A stretch of 64,000 nucleotides of DNA from contig NZ_CP007014.1 in the NCBI RefSeq assembly GCF_000452705.1, forward strand, positions 682,001-746,000, read 5' to 3'. Both the position numbers and the translations under genes were made by a program. The first letter of the stretch is position 1, and each line of letters starts with the position of its first letter. Below the pieces are notes generated by a model that ran no database searches, was not told the DNA's origin, and saw only the letters and a list, made by a program, of their open reading frames with translations. The stretch comes from Pseudomonas syringae CC1557 (GTDB lineage: Bacteria > Pseudomonadota > Gammaproteobacteria > Pseudomonadales > Pseudomonadaceae). This document shows, piece by piece, positions 55,315-63,706 of the stretch.

Positions 55315-55956
55315 TTACTTGCCCAGCTTGCGCAGCTCATCCGACTCCACAATCCGTTCACCATTCTGCTCTTCCAGTGCCAGACGCCACATGGCGCGGG
55401 CCAGCTGGCAGGCTTCGATGGCGCCGTATTTGCCGGGGATCAGTTTGGCGATGGGCGCGGCAAGCTGTTCGACCCAGCGGGTTTCGCTGCGGCTGCCGAC
55501 CAGCAGGGAAGGGCGGGCTATGGTCAGCTGTGGCCAGCCTTGCGCACGCAGCGCCTGTTCCATTTCGCCTTTGATACGGTTGTAGAAGGTGCTGGACCTG
55601 GGGTCTGCGCCAATCGCACTGATCACCAGCAAATGGCGAGCACCCAGCTCACGGGCACGGCGGGCGAACGCAATCACCATGTCCAGATCGACGGCTTTGA
55701 AGGCGTCCTGCGAACCGGCTTGTTTGATCGTCGTGCCCAGGCAGCAGAATGCGATGTCCACGCGGCCATCCAGTGTTGGCAGCAGGGTGAGCAAGTCGCC
55801 GATCGGATTTTCAAGGTGTGGGTGTTCTGCCAGCGGCCTGCGGGTTGGAGCCAGCACGCGGCTGACGGTCGGCTCGTTGAGCAGGCGGTCAAGCAAATGC
55901 TCGCCGGTGAGGCCTGTGGCTCCTGCAAGCAGGATGTGTTGCGGCGTCAAGTACAT
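55315..55956 (-). CDS. NAD(P)H-binding oxidoreductase (atypical SDR)
   Basis: A 213-residue protein with the Rossmann motif [14 protein letters not shown] at the N-terminus, [25 protein letters not shown] and the [14 protein letters not shown] segment. It lacks the classical YxxxK dyad at the usual site; it resembles HTATIP2-like atypical SDRs. Substrate unknown. Downstream of the MORN-C13 gene on the same strand, 26 bp away, so possibly co-transcribed. Confidence 0.87.
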   Translation of the reverse strand: MYLTPQHILLAGATGLTGEHLLDRLLNEPTVSRVLAPTRRPLAEHPHLENPIGDLLTLLPTLDGRVDIAFCCLGTTIKQAGSQDAFKAVDLDMVIAFARRARELGARHLLVISAIGADPRSSTFYNRIKGEMEQALRAQGWPQLTIARPSLLVGSRSETRWVEQLAAPIAKLIPGKYGAIEACQLARAMWRLALEEQNGERIVESDELRKLGK

Positions 55957-55982
55957 AATCGTTCTCCTTGATACTACTCAGC

Positions 55983-57710
55983 CTAGCGGCTAGTCGAGGT
56001 CTTCGCTTCCGTGCGCGTCAACGCCGTATTCAAAGCGCGTTCGGCCTGGCTTTTGCGCAATTGCTGCCAGCGCGCCAGGACTCCCTTCGGGGCCCATATC
56101 TGAGGTTCCGAGGCTTCAAAGTTATCTTCGTTCTCGCGTCGCGCAACGTAGTTTTTTGCATCATTGAATGCTTGTTGCAGGTCATCGGTTGCGACCAGTG
56201 CCCTGGCAAACAGCGCGTCGCCGAAATAGGTGAAGTCAGCCTCTTCCGAACAGCCGAAGGACACTCGGTCAGCGCGTGAAGCCGTGATGATCAGCGTGCG
56301 CTCGTCTTTGAGGGCCGGAATGAAACCACCGGAATAACAGGCCGAAATCACCACAACCTTATCGCGGTTTTTCAGCGGGGCGAGGGTCGTAGCCAGGGCG
56401 TCGGCGGGCAGATCGGCCAGCGACAGGCGTGGTTGATCGAGCACCAGTTCGTGATCCTGAGTGCCGTGGCTGGTCAGGTAAATGAATACAAGATCTTCCG
56501 GGCCGGTGCGTTGCGCGAGTGTCTGGACCGCTCGACTGATGCTCTCGCGGGTGGCCATGGGCCGGTCATCCATGTGATCGCGATGGTTGACCAGGCTGAC
56601 TTGCCCGACAGCGCCGAATCGTGATTTCAGCAGGTTGCTGACGTAGTCTGCTTCGCGCATGAACACGCTCTGCTTGCCGTCGCCACCCACGACCAGCGTG
56701 TACAGCTCGGTGGCGGGCGTCGATGCTGGTACGGCAGCGAGCGCCTTGTCCAGCAGCGGACCCTGGGCCAGCAGCCCTGTTTCAAGCGTATCGGGGAGTA
56801 ATTTGCCTCGGGCGTCGCGGACGCGCTGGCCGTTGGCCCAGACACCGCGCTGCTCAGTGCCATCCGGAGAAATCAGCACGCCGTTGCCCTGATACGTGTC
56901 ATCGGCAAACTGACCCACGTAGCGGCTGCCATCGGCCAGTTGCAGCTGACCCTGGCCCATGAACCGCCAGTTATCAAAGTCGCCCTGATAGCGGCTGCCG
57001 TCGGAGCCGATCAGCTCGCCCTTGCCTGTCAGCGCGCCTTCCTTGAATTCGCCACTCCAGACGTCGCCGTCACTGTTTTCGTAGCGGCCTTTGCCGTCAA
57101 TCTGGCTGTTGCGGAAATGGCCGACATATTGATCGCCCTCCGCGCTGGTGAAGCTGCCGATACCCTGCAACTGACCATTGACGAAGTTGCCACTGTATTG
57201 ATTACCGCTGGCGTCACTGCGCGAGCCTTCGCCGTTGGCCTTGCCTTTGGCGAACATGCCCTGATGCTGGCTGCCGTCTTCCAGCTCCAGACGACCGGCG
57301 CCGTCGTACTGGCCTGCCTTGAACTGGCCACGATAGAGCACGCCCTTGTCTTTCTGTGTGCCTTCGCCGTCGCGCAGCCCGAGTTTGAAATGGCCGACGT
57401 AGCTTGCGCCGTTATGGCTGGTCAGCCGACCCTGGCCATGAAACAGGCCCTGTTCGAAGCCGCCCTTGTAAACATCGCCATTAGCCGCGTGCCATTCACC
57501 CGGGCCCTGCCACAGACCGCTTTCGAAATGCCCGGCGTACCAACTGCCGTTGGGATAGTCGATCCGGCCCTCGCCCTGCAACACGCCATTGACCAGGTCG
57601 CCGCGATAACGTCCGCCATCGGGCAGACGGCCGTCTGGGGGCAGCAATGATTCGCCATCACCGCAGCCTGCGATCAAGAGTGTCAAAGCCAGTGGAGCGA
57701 GCGCGCGCAT
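55983..57710 (-). CDS. MORN-repeat lipoprotein with C13/caspase-like protease domain
   Basis: A 575-residue protein with a lipoprotein signal (LIAGC, Cys16), 12 consecutive MORN repeats of about 23 residues each (about 27-297, pattern GxxYxGxFxxGxxxGxG), and a legumain/caspase-type protease domain (about 335-520). The catalytic His415 is in YLTSHGTQD and Cys458 in VISACYSGGF, so the protease looks active. MORN repeats bind phospholipid or peptides in other proteins. It is probably periplasmic, anchored in the outer membrane. An NAD(P)-binding gene follows 26 bp downstream. Confidence 0.93.
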   Translation of the reverse strand: MRALAPLALTLLIAGCGDGESLLPPDGRLPDGGRYRGDLVNGVLQGEGRIDYPNGSWYAGHFESGLWQGPGEWHAANGDVYKGGFEQGLFHGQGRLTSHNGASYVGHFKLGLRDGEGTQKDKGVLYRGQFKAGQYDGAGRLELEDGSQHQGMFAKGKANGEGSRSDASGNQYSGNFVNGQLQGIGSFTSAEGDQYVGHFRNSQIDGKGRYENSDGDVWSGEFKEGALTGKGELIGSDGSRYQGDFDNWRFMGQGQLQLADGSRYVGQFADDTYQGNGVLISPDGTEQRGVWANGQRVRDARGKLLPDTLETGLLAQGPLLDKALAAVPASTPATELYTLVVGGDGKQSVFMREADYVSNLLKSRFGAVGQVSLVNHRDHMDDRPMATRESISRAVQTLAQRTGPEDLVFIYLTSHGTQDHELVLDQPRLSLADLPADALATTLAPLKNRDKVVVISACYSGGFIPALKDERTLIITASRADRVSFGCSEEADFTYFGDALFARALVATDDLQQAFNDAKNYVARRENEDNFEASEPQIWAPKGVLARWQQLRKSQAERALNTALTRTEAKTSTSR

Positions 57711-57808
57711 GTGAGATCCCGGAAGATTGATTCAGTGGCGAGCCCGACCCTGCTGAGCAGAGTTCATCGGTCACGACCGCGTGGGAGTATGCCGCAGCGA
57801 GTCAGGGG

Positions 57809-57838
57809 TATGAAACAGTCTGTTACGACTGTTTCATA
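57809..57838. terminator. perfect inverted repeat between maoC and the MORN gene
   Basis: Twelve-base arms TATGAAACAGTC and GACTGTTTCATA around TGTTAC. A T-rich ATTTTAAA lies after it only on the plus strand, while the flanking genes are on the minus strand. It may be a maoC end-structure or an operator for the MORN gene. Confidence 0.5.
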
Positions 57839-57849
57839 TTTTAAACGTG

Positions 57850-58305
57850 TTACACGAAACACAAGGTCAAGGGTTCGGCGACAAAAGCAGGCTTGTCCTG
57901 ACCCTCGATCTCCAGCGTGGCCGTTGCCTTGAGCAGCCACTGACCTGGTTTTTTCTCGGTCACCTCAGTCAGCTGTACCTTCAGGCGCACACGCGAATTG
58001 ACCCGCACCGGCTGCACGAAACGTACGCTGTCCATGCCATAGTTGACGGCCATCTTGAGGCCTTCGGGCAACACCATGATGCCTTCCATGAGTTTGGGGA
58101 TCAGCGACAGCGAGAGAAAACCATGAGCGATGGTCGCGCCAAACGGGCTCTGAGCCGCTTTGACGGGGTCAACGTGAATGAACTGAAAATCCCCGGTAGC
58201 TTCCGCGAACAGGTTGATACGTTCCTGGTCAATGGTCAGCCAGTCTGAACATCCCGGTTCCTGGCCAATGTGCTGCTTGAGTTCTGTAACGGGAACAAAA
58301 GGCAT
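57850..58305 (-). CDS. MaoC-family dehydratase
   Basis: A 151-residue hot-dog protein: FAEATGDFQFIHVDPVKAA and the hydratase motif with catalytic Asp/His (DFQFIHVDP), FGATIAHGFLSLSLIP, RVRLKVQLTEV. Likely (R)-specific enoyl-CoA hydratase-like. Monocistronic, divergent from lrgA. Confidence 0.9.
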   Translation of the reverse strand: MPFVPVTELKQHIGQEPGCSDWLTIDQERINLFAEATGDFQFIHVDPVKAAQSPFGATIAHGFLSLSLIPKLMEGIMVLPEGLKMAVNYGMDSVRFVQPVRVNSRVRLKVQLTEVTEKKPGQWLLKATATLEIEGQDKPAFVAEPLTLCFV

Positions 58306-58525
58306 GCTGCTTTCCTTGTCTGGGGGGTGTTTAGCAAAGCGCCGCTGCCTGCATCGAGCTGTTGTCCTGGTCGATCAGGGCTTGCAGGCAGACCACAAGA
58401 TCAGCAGAGGGTTGGCAACTGGTCAAGCGGCGGTCTCAATACGAATACCCGCTGATGGCCCGCGTCACAGCATGTTTATAATGGCGCTGTGAATTCGCCG
58501 GATTCTTTTCTTTGCTGGAGTTCTC

Positions 58526-58888
58526 ATGTTGTTAAGGGGTTTGACGTGGCTGGTGCTGTTCCAATTGCTGGGAACCGCACTCAACCACCTGTTTCTGTCG
58601 ATATTGCCGGGCCCGATCATAGGGCTGGTGCTGTTGATGGCCTGGCTGATGCAGCGCGGTGAGGTCAGTGAACCGCTCAGCGTCGCCGCCAGCAGCCTGC
58701 TGCGCTATCTGCCGCTGTTACTGGTGCCGCCTGCCGTCGGGGTGATGGTCTACGCGGCCGCGATTGCCGAGGATTTCTGGGCGATCTTTGGCACGTTGAC
58801 CCTGTCGCTGATGATTTCAGTGACCTTTGCCGGCTGGTTGATGCAGCAACTCATCAAGCGCCAGCTACGCCGTCAGGAGCAGCCATGA
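58526..58888 (+). CDS. LrgA/CidA-family holin-like protein
   Basis: A 120-residue membrane protein with four hydrophobic segments, VLFQLLGTALNHL, LPGPIIGLVLLMAWL and LLRYLPLLLVPPAVGVM, typical of LrgA/CidA. It acts with LrgB in pyruvate/holin-like membrane transport or murein hydrolase control. The stop overlaps the lrgB start (ATGA). Confidence 0.92.
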   Translation: MLLRGLTWLVLFQLLGTALNHLFLSILPGPIIGLVLLMAWLMQRGEVSEPLSVAASSLLRYLPLLLVPPAVGVMVYAAAIAEDFWAIFGTLTLSLMISVTFAGWLMQQLIKRQLRRQEQP

Positions 58889-59601
58889 ATCTGGACTGGC
58901 AAGGCGCGTGGCTGTCGGTGATTCACCACCCGCTGTTCGGTATCGCGATCACCTTGGGCGCCTATCAACTGGCAATGGCCGCCTATGAGAAAACCCGCTG
59001 GCTGTTCCTGCAACCGGTGCTGGTCTCGATGGTGGTGGTAATCGGTATCGTGCTGTTCTGCGACCTGGAATATGCTGAATACCGCAAAAGCACCGAGATT
59101 CTGGGGACCCTGCTCGGCCCGTCGACGGTTGCCCTGGCAGTGCCGCTTTATCTGAATATGCGCCGTATCCGACAGTTGCTGTGGCCGACCTTGGCTACGC
59201 TGGTGATTGGTGGGGTGTTCGCGACCGGGCTGTGTGTTGGGCTGGGCATCATGTTCGGTGCCGATCACATGATTCTGATGACCATGGCGCCGAAGTCGGT
59301 TACCTCGCCCATTGCCATGCTGGTCGCCGAACAGATCGGCGGAGTAGCAGCGCTGGCGGCAGTTTTTGTATTGATTACCGGCGTATTCGGTGCCATTTTC
59401 GGCCCGGGCCTGTTGACGCTGGCGGGGGTGGATAACCCTGCAGCGCGCGGCATGGCCCTGGGGCTGACTGCACACGCGGTAGGCACATCCGTGGCGTTGC
59501 AGGAAGGTGAGGAAGCAGGGGCTTTTGCTGCATTGGCAATGAGTCTGATGGGCGTTGCAACGGCATTGTTCCTGCCGTTGGCAATGTCGCTGGCCATTTA
59601 A
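58885..59601 (+). CDS. LrgB/CidB-family membrane protein
   Basis: A 238-residue polytopic protein with the LrgB signature: FLQPVLVSMVVVIGIVL, LLGPSTVALAVPLY, MAPKSVTSPIAM and ARGMALGLTAHAVGTS. The two genes form the usual lrgAB pair, here 19 bp before a LON-domain gene on the same strand. Confidence 0.93.
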   Translation: MNLDWQGAWLSVIHHPLFGIAITLGAYQLAMAAYEKTRWLFLQPVLVSMVVVIGIVLFCDLEYAEYRKSTEILGTLLGPSTVALAVPLYLNMRRIRQLLWPTLATLVIGGVFATGLCVGLGIMFGADHMILMTMAPKSVTSPIAMLVAEQIGGVAALAAVFVLITGVFGAIFGPGLLTLAGVDNPAARGMALGLTAHAVGTSVALQEGEEAGAFAALAMSLMGVATALFLPLAMSLAI

Positions 59602-59619
59602 AAGGGGGGATGCTTTTCC

Positions 59620-60210
59620 ATGACATTGCCATTATTTCCGTTGAACGCCGTGCTGTTTCCGGGGTGCATTCTTGATTTGCAGCTGTTCGAAGCGCGCTAT
59701 CTGGACATGATCGGCCGCTGTATGAAGCAGGGCGAAGGATTTGGCGTGGTGTGCATCACCGAGGGCAGTGAGACCGGCCCGGTGCCGGGCGGTTATTCGT
59801 TGATCGGCTGCGAAGCGCTGGTTCAGGATTTTCAGCAGCAGGAAAACGGCCTGCTGGGCATCCGTGTGGTTGGCGGGCGTCGTTTCCGCGTGATTGCTGC
59901 TGAAGTGCAGCGTGATCAGCTGCTGGTGGCCGATGTCGAGTGGCTGGAGGAGCCTGAAGAACGACCGTTGCAGGAAGAGGACGCCGATCTTGTGGCGCTG
60001 CTTGAGGCCCTTGCTGAACACCCTATGGTTGCGTCCTTGAACATGGGCGTTTCCGCTGCTGGCCAGTACGCACTGTCCAATCAGCTCGCGTACTTGCTGC
60101 CGTTTACCGAGCAGGACAAAGTCGAACTGCTGGAAATCGACGACCCCGAAGAACGCCTCGACGCGATTCAGGAACTGCTCGATGAAATGCAGGGCGATAT
60201 GCAGGCCTGA
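59620..60210 (+). CDS. LON substrate-binding domain protein
   Basis: A 196-residue protein consisting of the Lon N-terminal-like domain: LPLFPLNAVLFPGCILDLQLFEARYLDM, GVVCITEGSE, then RRFRVI. No AAA or protease domain is present. Found as a stand-alone gene in many proteobacteria; may act as an adaptor for protein turnover. Follows lrgB by 18 bp. Confidence 0.9.
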   Translation: MTLPLFPLNAVLFPGCILDLQLFEARYLDMIGRCMKQGEGFGVVCITEGSETGPVPGGYSLIGCEALVQDFQQQENGLLGIRVVGGRRFRVIAAEVQRDQLLVADVEWLEEPEERPLQEEDADLVALLEALAEHPMVASLNMGVSAAGQYALSNQLAYLLPFTEQDKVELLEIDDPEERLDAIQELLDEMQGDMQA

Positions 60211-60239
60211 GCCTTGGGAGTGGGGCTGAAACCACACTT

Positions 60240-60330
60240 GCTCTTGTGCCCACGCTTTGCGCCGCAAGAAGACGCGGAGCGTCGCACGATAGTTGAGATC
60301 ATCGTTCCGCACGCTCCAGTGACACGATAG
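60240..60330. repeat. dispersed intergenic repeat, copy D (degenerate)
   Basis: Contains CCCACGCTTTGCG, GACGCGGAGCGTC and CGTTCCGCACGC words that match copies A-C with substitutions. Between the LON-domain gene and the first DUF4136 gene. Confidence 0.65.
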
Positions 60331-60413
60331 TCAGTTGGATTTGTGTATGGCGATCAGCGCAGGCGCGTTGGGACGAGAGCAAGTGGGCCATGCCGCACCC
60401 ACATCAAATCCCG

Positions 60414-60980
60414 TCAACGCGGTGGATACTGCTCCAGGATTTTCGCGACGGTTGTGCGGATCGCCTGGTCGCGTTCAGCCGGGTTGCCAGCGTTGTCGTT
60501 GAGGATGCGCTCGGTGCTGCCGCGCCAGACCAGTTTGCCGTCCTTGGCGTCGAACAGGTCGATCTGCAGGGTGCTGACCTTGTAATCCACACTGCGTGTT
60601 TCGGTGTTCATCGGGCCGTTCCAGTAGCCATAGCCACCCCAGGGGTTCCAGCCGCCACCGTAGTTGGTACTCACGGTCTGCTGACGGTTTTCGACGATCA
60701 GCCAAGCCTGCACCTTCAGGTCCGAGCGAGCACCGGCCGCGGCCATGCGCAAGCCGCGCTGATCCAGTTGCTCGCTGATTGACTGGCGGATGCGCTGTTC
60801 AGTCAGGTCACTCTTGAGCCGTGGGTCGTTATCCGGCTGATACTGAACGGCGGGCTCTTTCCAGCTCCAGTTGCGATAGCCGCCAAAATCCCGCTGTGCA
60901 TCGAAATCGCGGTTGATCGAGTTGCTCTGACAGGCAGCCAGCAGCAGGGCGCAGGACAGCATGACAATACGGTGGAACAT
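60414..60980 (-). CDS. DUF4136 lipoprotein
   Basis: A 188-residue lipoprotein with lipobox LAAC and a DUF4136 domain: DFGGYRNWSWKEP, IRQSISEQLDQRGLRM, a Gly/Tyr-rich loop GGGWNPWGGYGYW and LQIDLFDAKDGKLVWRG. Family function unknown. Paralogue of the next gene upstream at 60999-61622; 18 bp separate them. Confidence 0.88.
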   Translation of the reverse strand: MFHRIVMLSCALLLAACQSNSINRDFDAQRDFGGYRNWSWKEPAVQYQPDNDPRLKSDLTEQRIRQSISEQLDQRGLRMAAAGARSDLKVQAWLIVENRQQTVSTNYGGGWNPWGGYGYWNGPMNTETRSVDYKVSTLQIDLFDAKDGKLVWRGSTERILNDNAGNPAERDQAIRTTVAKILEQYPPR

Positions 60981-60998
60981 GGCAGTTCTCCGAAGCGA

Positions 60999-61622
60999 TT
61001 ACGAAGGAGGATAGGCCGTCAGCGCCTGTTGCACGGCCTGACGAAGGGCTTTGCTGCGGTCTGCCAGATTATTGCTGCTGCGCGCGTCTGCGCTGGCGCT
61101 CCAGACAGGCTGGCCGGTACGGGCGTCGAACAGGTTGATCTGGACCACCATCACTTTTTCCTGATACGTGCGCACCACCGGCACGCTGGCGTAGCCGCCA
61201 TAACCCGGCCTATAGCCGCTGTAAGGACCATAACCCGGGCCGCCACCGTAATACGGATCGACATCTTCACGCACCTGACGCAGCCGAACTTCCTGGCGCG
61301 TCGTGGTGCTGACATACAGGTCCGCAGGCTGATTGTTGCGCGCCGGGCGCAAGCCTCGCTGGTCAAGGCCATTGCTCAACACCTCCACCACCTGCGCCGA
61401 ATCGACCCATGCGGTGCTGGGCGGTAACTGGCCGTTGAGCCAGCCCCAGGTCCGATAACGCCCGTAATCGCGCTGCGGCGCGGGGTAGGCGCTCAGGTCC
61501 AGCGTGTTGGCCGCTTGCGGGGGCGCAGGCGGCATGGGCAGCGAACTGGCCACATACGGGTTGTTGCTCTGGCAAGCGCTGATCCCGAAAAACAAAGTCA
61601 GCAAGGCAAGACGGTGTTTCAT
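60999..61622 (-). CDS. DUF4136 lipoprotein, paralogue
   Basis: A 207-residue lipoprotein (GISAC lipobox) with the same domain as its neighbour: [19 protein letters not shown], a Gly/Tyr-rich loop ([11 protein letters not shown]) and [17 protein letters not shown]. The paralogues presumably arose by tandem duplication. The ATG at 61622 gives a proper signal peptide; the upstream extension would not. Confidence 0.87.
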   Translation of the reverse strand: MKHRLALLTLFFGISACQSNNPYVASSLPMPPAPPQAANTLDLSAYPAPQRDYGRYRTWGWLNGQLPPSTAWVDSAQVVEVLSNGLDQRGLRPARNNQPADLYVSTTTRQEVRLRQVREDVDPYYGGGPGYGPYSGYRPGYGGYASVPVVRTYQEKVMVVQINLFDARTGQPVWSASADARSSNNLADRSKALRQAVQQALTAYPPS

Positions 61623-61641
61623 GATGGTCTCCGCAGTGGTA

Positions 61642-62391
61642 TCAGACCGGACGGCACATCCAGTGCAAATAGCGCCCCAAGCCTGCAAAGGCCGGATGGC
61701 GCCGATGGGCCAGCTCCATTTCCAGCAGGTCCGTCAGGTCGGCCCGAGCCTGGAACTCAACCGGCATGTAATCGTGGAACACCCGCACGCCGCTACGGGT
61801 TTCGACTTGCCACAGCCCTTCGAGTTGCGTCGCCAGCTCACGAGGATCGAGGGGCTGCTGAGGCGTCAAGCTTTGTTTTTCCCCGGCCATGTCGTTCTTG
61901 CGCATCTTGCGGAAATGGCCTTTCAACAGGTTTCGATAGATCAGCGCGTCGCGGTTGTAGAACGCCAGCGACAGCCAGCCATCGGCATTGGTGAGCTGGC
62001 GCAGCACGGGAAGGATCGCGTGCGGTTCGGCCAGCCACTCCAGCACGGCGTGGCACAGCACCAGATCGTACGTGTCGCTCAGCAAATCGGGCAACGCCTG
62101 CCAGGGGGCCTGAATAAACGTTGCCGTCTGTCCGGCGTCGGCGAAACGCTGGCGGGCGCCTTCCAGCATCGGCTCGGCGGGCTCTGCCAGCGTCACCTCG
62201 TGACCGTGCTCAGCCAGCCACAATGACATGTGACCCAGCCCCGCGCCTATGTCCAGCACGCGCAGCGGCCGCTCGGGGAGCGTTTCAGTCAGGTCGGCCT
62301 GCAACACGGCAAGGCGAATGGCCCCTTTGGCGCCACCATAGATCTTTTCCGCGAAACGGGTCGCCAACTGGTCGAAATGACGATCACTCAC
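61642..62391 (-). CDS. cmoM: tRNA 5-carboxymethoxyuridine methyltransferase CmoM
   Basis: A 249-residue class I SAM methyltransferase that methyl-esterifies the wobble cmo5U to mcmo5U. Motif [25 protein letters not shown], the [10 protein letters not shown] segment and the C-terminal [10 protein letters not shown] are CmoM-like. It starts at GTG overlapping the MazG-like stop (GTGA). Confidence 0.9.
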   Translation of the reverse strand: MSDRHFDQLATRFAEKIYGGAKGAIRLAVLQADLTETLPERPLRVLDIGAGLGHMSLWLAEHGHEVTLAEPAEPMLEGARQRFADAGQTATFIQAPWQALPDLLSDTYDLVLCHAVLEWLAEPHAILPVLRQLTNADGWLSLAFYNRDALIYRNLLKGHFRKMRKNDMAGEKQSLTPQQPLDPRELATQLEGLWQVETRSGVRVFHDYMPVEFQARADLTDLLEMELAHRRHPAFAGLGRYLHWMCRPV

Positions 62392-62693
62392 CGGGCGAAT
62401 CTCCGCTCGCTGTCCGCCAGTTTGCTGCGCACCACGGCCTCCATGTCCAACCCCAGCTCGCTACACAACAGCAGCAGGTACAGGACAATATCGCCGACTT
62501 CCTGGCCAGCATGTTCCAATTGGTCGGCAGGCAACTCGCGAGACTGATCCTCGCGCAGCCACTGGAATATTTCCACCAGCTCGGCCATCTCCACACTGGC
62601 CGCCATGGCCAGGTTCTTGGGGCTGTGAAATGGCTTCCAGTCGTTCTGGTCGCGAATGCGGTGCAGGCGTTGGGTCAATTCGTCGAGGTTCAT
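62388..62693 (-). CDS. MazG-like nucleotide pyrophosphohydrolase
   Basis: A 101-residue all-alpha NTP pyrophosphatase of the RS21-C6/MazG-like group: metal ligands ExxE in VEMAELVEIFQW and ExxD in QEVGDIVLYL. Likely cleans house of aberrant nucleotides. The ATG at 62693 is preferred to a long upstream frame. Overlaps cmoM. Confidence 0.9.
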   Translation of the reverse strand: MNLDELTQRLHRIRDQNDWKPFHSPKNLAMAASVEMAELVEIFQWLREDQSRELPADQLEHAGQEVGDIVLYLLLLCSELGLDMEAVVRSKLADSERRFAR

Positions 62694-62815
62694 GGTGTTC
62701 TCCTGAAGACGCATAGCTTCAGGGGGAACGAGTCGCCAGGCAAGTGGGCGTTGAGCTTTGTTCAGCACGGATACTGCCATGACAAGGGAGCAAGGCTCCC
62801 TGATCAGGGAAACGC

Positions 62816-63676
62816 TTAAGGCGTAACGGGCTGCCAACTGCCGGTCATGTGCACGATGTCCTGATCATTGTCGACCTGAAACTGGCCGTGTGAACCCGCA
62901 GCACTGGCCGATAGCATCACATCGGCGGGTAGGCGCACGGCCTTCTGGAATTGCACGCTGATCTCGACGTTCGAGGCGGGCAGATGGTCGTCCAGCGCCG
63001 CCAGTGTGCGCGCCTTCAGCCACATGCCGTGTGCGATGGCACGCGGGAAACCGAACATCTTGGCACTCGGTGCGCTCAGGTGAATAGGGTTGTAGTCGCC
63101 GGACACTTTGGCGTAATCGCGGCCGATCTGTGGCGACGCGCGCCAGCTTTCCACCTGCAGCAGTGGCAGCCGTGCGGGTTCTTCCTGGTCGGCAGACGAG
63201 CTGTCCGGCTGCGCGGCGGTGCAAAGCATGGTGCTTTCTTCTTCCCAGAGCAGGCCAAGCCCGTCTTCAGCCTGCGTCACCAGGGTGAACATCGCGCCTT
63301 TGCGATGCGGCCGCAGATCAGTGGCCTGGACGCTGATATACAACTGGCTCACGCCCCCCAGCGGGCGATGGATGCGGATGCAATTGTCGACATGAATCAA
63401 CCCCAGCAGCGGGAACGGGAATTCCGGCGAGGTCATCAACTGCATCTGTAGCTGAAACGCCATGACATGCGGATAGGTCGGTGGCAGCAGGCTGCTGTCT
63501 TCGAAGCCGCACACTTTACGGTAAGCCTCCAGCTTGTCGGTATCCACCGCGATCCAGCTACGCAGGCCAAGATCGGGTAACTGTGAGCCGGTGACCTTGC
63601 GGCGGCGCAGTGCCGCTTGAAGAAACAGATTGGACAGGGGTTGCAGGGAATCGAGGTAGCGCCAGTGAGCCGTCAT
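62816..63676 (-). CDS. MaoC-family dehydratase (tandem hot-dog)
   Basis: A 286-residue protein. The C-terminal hot-dog has the active-site GDYNPIHLSAP and GFPRAIAHGMWLKARTLA; the N-terminal half is a degenerate hot-dog, the FAS/PhaJ-like double architecture. Probably (R)-3-hydroxyacyl thioester dehydratase/hydratase. Follows a FabG-like reductase, its natural metabolic partner, by 30 bp. Confidence 0.9.
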   Translation of the reverse strand: MTAHWRYLDSLQPLSNLFLQAALRRRKVTGSQLPDLGLRSWIAVDTDKLEAYRKVCGFEDSSLLPPTYPHVMAFQLQMQLMTSPEFPFPLLGLIHVDNCIRIHRPLGGVSQLYISVQATDLRPHRKGAMFTLVTQAEDGLGLLWEEESTMLCTAAQPDSSSADQEEPARLPLLQVESWRASPQIGRDYAKVSGDYNPIHLSAPSAKMFGFPRAIAHGMWLKARTLAALDDHLPASNVEISVQFQKAVRLPADVMLSASAAGSHGQFQVDNDQDIVHMTGSWQPVTP

Positions 63677-63706
63677 TATCCATCTCCTTGAACTCAGTAC
63701 AGGACC

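Noticed and set aside
55062..55364. 100-codon minus-strand ORF in the intergenic region after the YceK-like gene
   Set aside because: It is a translation of the dispersed repeat (IVPTLRVGMHFVTLRV type), not a gene.
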